Source: Sepiola atlantica
Lineage: Eukaryota; Mollusca; Cephalopoda; Sepiida; Sepiolidae
Assembly (NCBI GenBank): GCA_963556195.1
Contig: OY744533.1
Coordinates: forward strand, 48,600,249 to 48,664,248
Direction: 5' to 3'
Length of the DNA stretch: 64,000 nucleotides
A program made the translations under genes and the position numbers. This document shows positions 20,040 through 29,051 of the stretch, piece after piece. The number at the start of each line of letters is the position of its first letter. Positions within the stretch are counted from its first letter, which is position 1. The notes beneath the pieces were generated by a model. It was not told where the DNA came from. It was given only the letters and a program-made list of their open reading frames with translations, and made no database searches.

Positions 20040-22940
20040 GGAATTGATTATCCAAGAGGTCAGCTAAACGATATTTGTTTACATTAGACTTGAAGTTGTA
20101 ATCGGCTGGAAAGCAGCTTTGTGGTATTTCGTTGAACAGAGGGGGGCGCTCTAGGAAAGAAACTTTGTCTTTGGTGCGGAGAAAGAGAAATAAAAGTTCT
20201 CTTCTGTGGTTTAGCCAAGCGGGTTCTTGCTGTGAATGTTTTTTCGGGGGAGGCGAGTGGTCCGAGCAGAACCTTTCCAGATATGACAGAATTACTCCAT
20301 TTTAGGACGGATCTGGTTCTTATACAGGTAAAGGATTGCTTCAGGGGTGAGGTACTTTCTGGGGTGATAGAATGATGCAACCATTTTTCCAGTTACCTTA
20401 CCAAATTATATGATGTAAATCTTCCATTTCAGATCTGAGTCTTAACTCAGCCCTAGGACCTTGTCAAGGAAGGAGGCTTTCTTAAGGAGAGGGATATTTA
20501 TTTTAACTGTGGAGAAATGAGCATACGAGCGTTGGAGGTGAAAAGATAGAAGCTTGGTTTTGGAGACGTTAAAAGTGACACGACACTTTTCCCTCACTGC
20601 TTCACGTGCTCCAAATCCGAAGAGAGGGAATCAGAAAAATCCTGGTCATCAGTGCTCATCGATGTGCTGCCATAGATAGTTATGTCCTCTGCGTAGATAT
20701 CAAAGATTGATCTCAAGATACGTTTTGGAAGATCATTTATGAAGATCAGGAAGAGGGTAGTGCCAAGAATGGATCCGTGGGATACGCCGGCATCGATATT
20801 TTGAGCTCCGTCAACAACTATTTTAATAGACCTATCGGAAATAAAGGATTTGATGGTTCTGGGGACGTTTCCAGATATTTCATAGCTAGCAAGTTTGTGA
20901 GGAAAACCTTTGTGCCGAACCCTATCGAAGGCCTTTGATATATACAGAGCGATCAAGCCCTGGTCGATAGATTCACTGATCCCGTGCGATATTGCAGTGA
21001 GCACGTCAGCTGTAGATATTGCAGGACGAAATCCATAGTTATTGTCACTAAGTAGATTGTTTTGGGGTTTACAACTTCGTGATTTTTCACAGATTGGAGC
21101 CACTTATTCATTACGCACAGCTGAATGATCGGTCTGTATTGATATGCAGATGATCGATCTCCAGTATTTCTAAATGCTGGGCAGACCAGCGAAGTCTTCA
21201 AAAGGTGATGGAAAGCATTTCTTATTTAAGAAACGAGTGCACAACTTTGTAATAATAGGGACTATTTCTGGTTGAAGTTTCTTAAGTACTATGACTGAAA
21301 TGTTGTCAAGACCAGTTACCTTGTTTGTATCAAGGTTCTTGATAAGTTTGTCAACATCCTGGACAGTTATGCGGATGTCGCTTAGGGTTCTTTCGATCAT
21401 GAAGGGGGATTCTGAGAGTGGGTGATCTTGATCACAAAGAGCGGGATTTGCTGCAAATTTCATTGTGAAAATTTGGCTTCGTCAGAAGCAGAAGATATAA
21501 CCTCAGGTGTATTAATGATAGTTGGGATAGGAGTCTTACATCTGTTCAGGACCCTGTTTGTTATTCTCCAAAACTCATGGGGGCCAAGCCTTTGATTAGG
21601 TACTCTAGATTTAACATATTGGTGTAGGAATCTTTAGCGTTTTTTATTACTCTTTCGATCAGATCTGAGGGAAGCTTTAGTTTCGGGGCATTTATTTCGT
21701 TGAAAACAATTAAAATAGTGGTGGCTGTGGGCAATAGCGGCAGCACATTTAGGGGTGTACCATGGCTGGCTATTTAGTCTCTGTTGGAATGTTTTGGATT
21801 GTATAAAGCATTCAGCACCAACGGTTATCCAATCAGATATATTGAATACGGTATAGGACACTTTCTTTTTGAAAATTGTTTTCAGAGGGATTTCAGATAT
21901 GAAAGATCGTAAGCTGTTCTGATCAACCTTTGAGTATCGGAAAACTCTGCGGTTGAAAGGGACATCAGAGGAATTGATACGCTTCGTTTTAATTATAATT
22001 GAAACAAATGGATGATCGGAGGATTTCAGTGGAAACAGGACATTAGTTGTGCACTGTTCAGGGCAAGATGTCAAAAAAAGATCAAGAAGGCTTTCAAAAT
22101 GCCCATCAGCATCTAGTACGCGTGTGGGCTTATCAACAATTTGAATAAGCTCATATTCAAGGGAAAAGTCGTGGTAGAACCTCCATCATTGGTCTTGTTA
22201 GAGTGGACTGGCCACCCAACATTGTGAACATTGAAGTCACCAGACATGAATGCTAGCAGATGGATGATCAGTCAGGATCTTGTCTATTTTGTCAGAAATT
22301 TGTTCAATAACAGTGACTCCTTTGGTGAGGGGCGATAGAGGGCACAGATGAAAGCAATGATGTGAGCAAGTGCAACGCGGAAACACATATAGGGCAAATC
22401 AGGGTCTTCTTTAGAAGTGTCTCTACCACGTGAAAAGCTGTCCCTGATGTAGGAACAGATTCCATGGCCATGGCAGTGTTGGGGGTCGGGTTTTGAGGTT
22501 ATGTTCGAATAACCTGTGATCATGAAGTCATTTATAGAAACTGACAGAGCAATGCCAGTTTCGCACAGGAACAACAGGTCCGGTTTGGTCTCATGTAAAT
22601 GGAGTTTAACCTCTGGGATTTTGGAACGAAGACCTCTAATTTTGAAGAAGGAGACCTGGTAAAAGGGGTCTACGTCAGAAGTTGGGGTTCTGGGTTTATG
22701 TTTTGTTATGTTTGGTTTTCACGATGGGATTGGAAGTTTTGTCGAAGAGGTTAGCAGATGTGTTAAGATCACAATACAGAGAGAGTGAGTAAGAGGAAGA
22801 TATTTTTCGTAAACCACTGAAGAAAGAAAAGCCGTAGTAGTTCGCATTCATGTGGCATCGAGAGACCCCATCGGAAACTACTGCATCGTTCAGATTCCAT
22901 TCACGAAATGGCAATAGAGCAGCCTCGGTATTTTGCACCT
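20040..22940 (-). pseudogene. decayed LINE with endonuclease and reverse transcriptase
   Basis: Read 5' to 3' on the minus strand, the endonuclease part shows LFLCETGIALSVSINDF (about 22,570-22,520), SYIRDSF, ALYRPSP, GDFNVHN (about 22,245-22,225) and SDHPFVSI (about 22,020). These are the E, N and H motifs of the APE-like nuclease. The RT follows with NKVTGLDNIS, WKTSLVCPAF, the DNNYGFRPAISTADVL region, DISKAFDRVRHKG-like sequence, GSILGTTLFLIFINDLP and YAEDITIYG (about 20,696-20,670). The usual YADD is YAED here. C-terminal ILYLYKN and KTFTARTRL follow. Numerous frameshifts and stops break the frame. It belongs to the CR1/Jockey-type assemblage. It could have been inserted whole and then decayed. 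Confidence 0.88.
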
Positions 22941-23354
22941 GCTAGTAGGACAGCCTCCTTGAGAGTTACTCCAAGGTTCTAGTCCTTAGACTTTCAGGCG
23001 GATAACGTTTACCCCAGCACCCTTATTAGTGGCATGGCTACAAAAATAGAAAGAGAGAAATTACTCAAGTCATCTACGAATTCCGCTGCCACTGAACAAC
23101 TGCTGACCCAGGGAACAGCATATTATCTTCCCTCTTTGTCAGAAGCGTCGCTCATGGAGAGTGAGGACTGATAGACAAAGTAGGGGTAAACAACAGTTAC
23201 AGAAATGCCGAAAGATACATCCACAGTGCATTTTTTACTTAACTTTCCATTGGTTTGGGCGAACGGTGGATGATCATGTAAAAAAATACTAAGTATCTAC
23301 TTAGTTTAAGTTTTCTTGACTTATCCAAAAGAATGAAGATACGTCCCCCTCTTT

Positions 23355-23791
23355 CTTAGGGGTGGTGTTTTGAGATATTTTTCAAAACAAGTGTAAACTT
23401 ATAGCGTCGAAGTTTTGGGGGTCGTGGCAAGAGAGAAAAAATTAATAATAGTAATAACAAATTTTATTTTTCATAAATAAACTTTTTTAGGGGTAACAAG
23501 GAATTATAGCTTACCATGTCCGATTTGCAACAAGGGTAGATAAGTTAGTGGTTATGGTTTTTTTTACCTTTCCTTTTCAATGCAATTCTTCTCATTTGCA
23601 AAACATTTAAATTTCTGCCCTTCTGTAGACTACTTCGAGCGAGAAGGATCAGAAGCAGTGTTTTGAGATTTTTTTTTCAAAACAATCTGAAACTTATAGC
23701 GTCGAAGCTTTTGGGGTTGTGGTCGAAGGTTCATGTTTGGTGGAGAATTTTGAAATAAATAGCCAAGGCAAGAGAAAAAAAATAAAAAATA

Positions 23792-23792
<1 letters not shown>
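23355..23792 (+). repeat. direct repeat pair about 300 bp apart
   Basis: GTTTTGAGATATTTTTCAAAACAA followed by AACTTATAGCGTCGAAG and TTTTGGGG(G/T)T occurs at about 23,368-23,425 and again at about 23,662-23,722. Both end in a GGCAAGAGA(G/A)AAAAAA run. It may be a local duplication or two copies of one short retroposon. Confidence 0.75.
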
Positions 23793-23876
<84 letters not shown>

Positions 23877-23877
23877 G
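23792..23877. repeat. (AAT)28 microsatellite
   Basis: Uninterrupted AAT triplets. The minus-strand poly-Ile frame is an artefact. Confidence 0.97.
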
Positions 23878-24149
23878 TACAGCGTTTAATCACCGCAAAT
23901 CTTGAGATTCCACTTTCCCCTGTTAACTGAGTGATTGTCCAATTCGTCAGGGAGGGATAATTATCAATATCATCTCGCCAGGGTCAATCAGGAACCCCTA
24001 ACAACATTCTTCGTCATTAATGATAATAAAGATATCAATTAACTGCTGTCGTGTGTGTGTTACTAACAAAATGTTCGACTTCTTAATTTTAGATTTTGTA
24101 CTGGTAATAACTGGAGTTTAGGTATTTCATATTAGTGCATACGTTATCA

Positions 24150-24587
24150 CCTCTCACACGTTAAAAAGTAGGTTATCCGATCAGCAAAGATGTTGATTGG
24201 TGATCAATCTTATGCCGCTAAGGTAAAGTATTCCGACTTTACCCATTTGAAAATGAATTGTTTCAAAATCAGAGTATCTCGTCCCGTCGACTAAAACTGT
24301 ACAATTTTAAATAAATACATTTCAAAAAGTGATATTTGTTTTATTGATTTAAAGAATGTTTAGCTGGCAATTATTTTTACGGTAATAAGACAGAGAACTT
24401 TTATTGTTTAAAAAAAAAGAATTAAATTGCTACAATTTTAGATAAATTAATATAGAAGAGACGTGTTTATTTTATTTATTTAAAGAATAATTAGCTGCCG
24501 ATGACAATTATTTTTACGGAGGAGAAAATGTCATTTTTTCTTAATAGTATTGACCCCCCACAGACATTTATTATGTCAAAAAGATTG

Positions 24588-24656
<69 letters not shown>

Positions 24657-24705
24657 AATTACACAAATTGATGTAGAAAGCATCGTGGAACTTCCACGAA
24701 ATCCC
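24150..24705 (+). repeat. dispersed repeat family C, copy 2
   Basis: It is homologous to 13,240-13,710 in the same orientation. A (TAG)22 tract at 24,590-24,656 sits where copy 1 has AATATTATTATTAACAG, so the microsatellite grew inside the repeat after dispersal. Confidence 0.8.
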
Positions 24706-24924
24706 GCATGTAATTCAAAGTTCTGTATTGTTTATTAATTTTCGTTTCTGTTTTTTATAATTTTTTTAGAATTTTATTTAAATTGTGATTAAATTTGAAT
24801 TGTACGAATAAAGAATTCCTGTATTGTTTTGTTTAATATCCCAATAAATATGAAGTTTAGGTGCATTTTGAGTTTAAATTTGTAATACAGTAAATCTCCT
24901 AAGCTATGAACTTTTGGTCTGTTT

Positions 24925-26925
24925 GTAGCGTAGGATTTGCCATAGCGTAGGATTGACCATAGCGTAGGATTTGCCATAGCGTAGGATTTGCCATAGCGTA
25001 GGATTGGCCATAGCGTAGGATTGGCCATAGCGTAGGATTGGCCATAGCGTAGGATTTGCCATAGCGTAGGATTGGCCATAGCGTGGGATTGGCCATAGCG
25101 TAGGATTGGCCATAGTGTGGGATTGGCCATAGCGTAGGATTGGTCATAGCGTAGGATTGGCCGTAGCGTGGGATTGGCCATAGCGTAGGATTGGCCATAG
25201 CGTGGGATTGGCCATAGCGTAGGATTGGCCATAGCGTAGGATTGGCCATAGCGTGGGATTGGCCATAGCGTGGGATTGGCCATAGCATAGGATTGGCCAT
25301 AGCGTGGGATTGGCCATAGCGTAGGATTGGCCATAGCGTGGGAGTGGCCATAGCGTAGGATTGGCCATAGCGTAGGATTGGCCATAGCGTGGGATTGGCC
25401 ATAGCGTGGGATTGGCCATAGCGTGGGATTGGCCATAGCGTAGGATTAGCCATAGCGTGGGATTGGCCATAGCGTAGGATTGGCCATAGCGTAGGATTGG
25501 CCATAGTGTAGGATTGGCTATAGCGTGGGATTGGCCATAGCGTAGGATTGGCCATAGCGTAGGATTGGCCATAGCGTGGGATTGGCCATAGCGTGGGATT
25601 GGCCATAGCGTGGGATTGGCCATAGCGTAGGATTGGCCATAGCGTGGGATTGGCCATAGCGTAGGATTGGCCATAGCGTGGGATTGGCCATAGCGTGGGA
25701 TTGGCCATAGCGTAGGATTGGCCATAGCGTGGGATTGGCCATAGCGTAGGATTAGCCATAGCGTGGGAGTGGCCATAGCGTAGGATTGGCCATAGCGTAG
25801 GATTGGCCATAGCGTGGGATTGGCCATAGCGTGGGATTGGCCATAGCGTAGGATTGGCCATAGCGTAGGATTGGCCATAGCGTGGGATTGGCCATAGCGT
25901 AGGATTGGCCATAGCGTAGGATTGGCCATAGTGTAGGATTGGCTATAGCGTGGGATTGGCCATAGCGTGGGATTGGCCATAGCGTAGGATTGGCCATAGC
26001 GTGGGATTGGCCATAGCGTGGGATTGGCCATAGCGTGGGATTGGCCATAGCGTGGGATTGGCCATAGCGTGGGATTGGCCATAGCGTGGGATTGGCCATA
26101 GCGTGGGATTGGCCATAGCGTGGGATTGGCCATAGCGTAGGATTGGCTATAGCGTGGGATTGGCCATAGCGTGGGATTGGCCATAGCGTGGGATTGGCCA
26201 TAGCGTGGGATTGGCCATAGCGTAGGATTGGCCATAGCGTGGGATTGGCCATAGCGTAGGATTGGCCATAGCGTAGGATTGGCCATAGCGTGGGATTGGC
26301 CATAGCGTAGGATTGGCCATAGCGTGGGATTGGCCATAGCGTAGGATTAGCCATAGCGTAGGATTGGCCATAGCGTGGGATTGGCCATAGCATGGGATTG
26401 GCCATAGCGTGGGATTGGCCATAGCGTAGGATTGGCCATAGTGTGGGATTGGCCATAGCGTAGGATTGGCCATAGCGTGGGATTGGCCATAGCGTAGGAT
26501 TGGCCATAGCGTAGGATTGGCCATAGCGTAGGATTGGCCATAGCGTAGGATTGGCCATAGCGTGGGATTGGCCATAGCGTAGGATTGGCCATAGCGTAGG
26601 ATTGGCCATAGCGTGGGATTGGCCATAGCGTAGGATTGGCCATAGCGTAGGATTGGCCATAGCGTGGGATTGGCCATAGTGTAGGATTGGCCATAGCGTG
26701 GGATTGGCCATAGCGTAGGATTGGCCATAGCGTAGGATTGGCCATAGCGTAGGATTGGCCATAGCGTGGGATTGGCCATAGCGTAGGATTGGCCATAGCG
26801 TAGGATTGGCCATAGCGTAGGATTGGCCATAGCGTGGGATTGGCCATAGCGTGGGATTGGCCATAGCGTGGGATTGGCCATAGCGTGGGATTGGCCATAG
26901 CGTGGGATTGGCCATAGCGTAGGAT
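24925..26925. repeat. 17-bp minisatellite, about 118 copies
   Basis: The unit is GGATTGGCCATAGCGTR with almost no indels. The main variation is GTAGG versus GTGGG. Rarer variants are GATTTGCC, GATTAGCC, GAGTGGCC, GTGTAGG and GGCTATAG. Since 17 is not a multiple of 3 and the minus-strand unit has no stop, all three minus frames stay open and give the same 17-residue repeat (MANPTLWPILRYGQSYA). These frames of up to 401 codons are not evidence of a gene. TAGCGTAGG also occurs in the flanking terminal repeat. Confidence 0.97.
25341..25940. repeat. 425-bp higher-order duplication inside the minisatellite
   Basis: Two rare variants, GGAGTGG and GTGTAGGATTGGCTATAG, recur at exactly 425 bp spacing (25,341 and 25,766; 25,511 and 25,936). 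This equals 25 units. The order of A and G variants between them is nearly the same in both blocks. This shows segmental amplification, not only single-unit slippage. Confidence 0.8.
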
Positions 26926-26929
26926 AAAT

Positions 26930-28125
26930 AAGATGACCTTGAAAAAATGTTTTTCATTAAAAGATATAGAAAATGCGTATAGGTTTTACCAACTATAGTA
27001 ATGTTTTATGAGGATTATTAAAGAATCTATACGTAAACAAAATGGATTTATTAGGAAAATAACTATTGAGTGCCGCAAATAGATATTAAATGCCTAAATA
27101 TTTTTTAATTGTCAATAGATACTGCATGTATATCACTGCACTAAAATTATTGAATATTCTCATTATTTTCAAAATCATTCCCGTTACATGATTTCATTGA
27201 GTCTTTCATGTTTTGTCGCAATTTGGATACTTTGTTTAGTTCCAATGTTCTTAATGAACATTCTGTAGAACACGAAACATCCCTATACCGTAGTTAATAA
27301 AGCAACTCTTTTCTTCCAAGAATGTTAGAAGTAATTCTGTATTCTTTCTGTGACTTTAAAAAGGGTGTACGTTCGTTAGTATATCGACAAAAATAACTTT
27401 AAATATATTAATTTATAGAAATATACCAATTAAGTTTATCATTTACTTTTTTAATTGCTAAGCTTAGTTTATAGCGTAGGAAGTTCATATTTGATTTTGT
27501 TCATAGCGTAGAAGTGTTACTGTATCTTTTTTGACAGCATGCAACGCGACTAGATTTAGAGAGAAAAGTCTGCTTGTTCTGTAATTATGATTAATCGCCC
27601 TTAAAACCATGTTTCACAAGTATTGTACTAACAAGTGAGTCAGCACTAAAATATATACGAGGATTTATGCAGTGGCGTGCAGAGGAGGGCTACAAAGCGT
27701 GGGCATAAGAAACCAAATGGGAAGCAGTCATCCAATTATATTCAAACGATCTCCCTTTCTCATAATATTTCTCAATACTATTTCTTATACTTGAGTCTTT
27801 TGGGGCATACAATCAATGAGTTGACCCGGGACATCACCAGAGCATCAACACTGGCTTTATGCATTCCACAACTGCATTAATGAATAAATGATAAGTTTAG
27901 AAAGTAATTCATTGCATGCGCCTTAGCTTTCTTGTCATGTAATGTTCGTTTTGAACAGTTTCTTTTGGGGTTGCGTCTCTTTGATCTGCTGACTATAACT
28001 TTCCGAATGGGGAAGGTATTCTCTATTACAGTCGGACTAAACCATATGCAATAATTTGGATCGCCGAAGATGCAATGGAAAAAAATGTTTTTATTTTTAT
28101 TTTATCTGATGTTACTGCTGTGTCG
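26930..28125. other. transposon right arm and adjoining AT-rich DNA
   Basis: 26,930-27,522 is the right interior and end of the TIR element. 27,530-28,125 has no recognised gene. Its only open frame (27,677-27,880) lacks domain similarity that I can name. Confidence 0.45.
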
Positions 28126-28127
28126 AA

Positions 28128-28334
28128 CGTGAAACTAAAATACACTTTCTTGGCCTTCGGATTAGGATCAAAGTGTAATTTCTTGTTCTGCCCAAAGATT
28201 GTACAATAATATCGTGGGGTCTGCGTTCGTACCGGACATTCGAAGAATGGAAATATGTCACAAAGTCTTCCAAGGGTGTTCAAGATAGACCTCTCGATAA
28301 CCAGATATATTCTAAAACTACATTAACCAAAGTG
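28128..28334 (+). repeat. U2-headed retroposon unit
   Basis: TTCTTGGCCTTCGGATTAGG, then ATCAAAGTGTAA and TTGTTCTG (28,147-28,190), is a degenerate match to the first 45 nt of U2 snRNA (CTCGGCCTTTTGGCTAAGATC...). The 122-bp unit seen as an array at 8.2-8.8 kb follows in opposite orientation. The unit ends at AAAACTACATTAACCAAAGTG, where another U2-like head begins. Confidence 0.65.
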
Positions 28335-28374
28335 TTCTTGGCCTTTTGTCTAAGATCAAAGTGTAGTATCTGTT
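28335..28374 (+). pseudogene. U2 snRNA 5' fragment 1
   Basis: TTCTTGGCCTTTTGTCTAAG then ATCAAAGTGTAGTATCTGTT agrees with nucleotides about 6-45 of metazoan U2 with three or four differences. The match stops after CTGTT, and unrelated sequence follows. Too short to be a working U2. Confidence 0.78.
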
Positions 28375-28680
28375 GCGATGGATACTGCACCCCATAAACT
28401 GGTATCGTCTTGGCCTTCGGGGCTTGATTTACGCCGGTCTATGGGTCTGTTCTGTGTAGTTCTAGGAGGTCCACCCTCCCAGGCTTTGCCTCCCCTCTTT
28501 GGGGAGGAGTAAGTTTATTGCTTACTGCCTGAGGCGCCCCAACCGGGGAATGCCGACGGGGCTGCCCAGGCAATTTTTAAACCCCACTTTCCCGACCCGA
28601 CCTTGGGTCACATCTTATTTGTGGGAGTAAGATAAAAACTGGCCTTGTGCCTAACTCCTGGAGAGGAGTAAATCAAAACC
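28375..28680 (+). mobile_element. SINE-like insert between two U2 fragments
   Basis: AAACTGGTATCGTCTTGGCC, GTTCTAGGAGGTCCACC, TTGGGGAGGAGTAAGTTTAT and GGGAATGCCGACGGGGCTGC match the element at 54,835-55,268 closely. It is about 300 bp, GC-rich, with no open frame, and ends GAGGAGTAAATCAAA. Its head ATCGTCTTGGCCTTCGGGG may itself derive from the U2 5' end. It sits exactly after U2 fragment 1 and before U2 fragment 2. Confidence 0.7.
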
Positions 28681-28685
28681 AAAGT

Positions 28686-28728
28686 GTTCTTGGCCTTTTG
28701 GCTAAGATCAAAGTGTAGTATCTGTTCT
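28686..28728 (+). pseudogene. U2 snRNA 5' fragment 2, upstream of the LINE
   Basis: GTTCTTGGCCTTTTGGCTAA then GATCAAAGTGTAGTATCTGT and TCT corresponds to about nucleotides 5-46 of U2, nearly identical apart from one extra A in CAAAG and T for C at CTTGG. The LINE 5' region starts immediately after. This suits an insertion at a fixed U2 position. Confidence 0.82.
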
Positions 28729-29051
28729 CAGTTGCGACACTTTCATTTTACCTTAGGTCCAGTGATCAGCTACCGGGCCTTTGGCCAGGTTTAAAGCTTT
28801 TTATTATTGACCAAGCCCCCTTTTGGGGCTTTTTGTCACTTTCTTCTCCCCCTCTTGGGGATTTTTCCTTCTTCTTTTTTCGCCCCTCTTGGGCAATATT
28901 AATTGTTTACTGTTTTTTTTTCAGCGTTCTACTGAGGTGCGCACTTAAGCAGCTGGCAGGTGTTCGGGGAGACCCACGAACCGATTTCACGGTCGGTGAC
29001 GGTCTCCTCGGCTCCGAATCGGCGGGTGCTGTGCCTCAGTAGGATCGGATT

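Larger units (their letters stand above)
24888..27522. mobile_element. pogo/Tigger-like DNA transposon shell
   Basis: The ends are CAGTAAATCTCCTAAGCTAT at 24,888 and the complementary ATAGCGTAGAAGTGTTACTG ending at 27,522. Counting from the flanking base, 23 of 27 positions match as an inverted repeat. TA lies immediately outside both ends (24,886-24,887 and 27,523-27,524), the target duplication of Tc1/mariner/pogo elements. The CAGTA start is typical of pogo-type ends. No transposase frame is visible. The interior is 2 kb of minisatellite plus about 590 bp of AT-rich sequence, with a second subterminal TATAGCGTAGGAAGTTCAT at about 27,471. Confidence 0.68.

Noticed and set aside
24789..26957. 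Overlapping minus-strand frames of 183-401 codons with MANPTLWPI repeats
   Set aside because: They are the automatic result of a 17-bp stop-free repeat. All frames give the same peptide, and there is no promoter, splice or domain evidence.
28686..28728. A functional U2 snRNA gene
   Set aside because: Only about 43 nt of the 5' end are present. The Sm site and 3' stem-loops are absent, and no proximal sequence element could be recognised.
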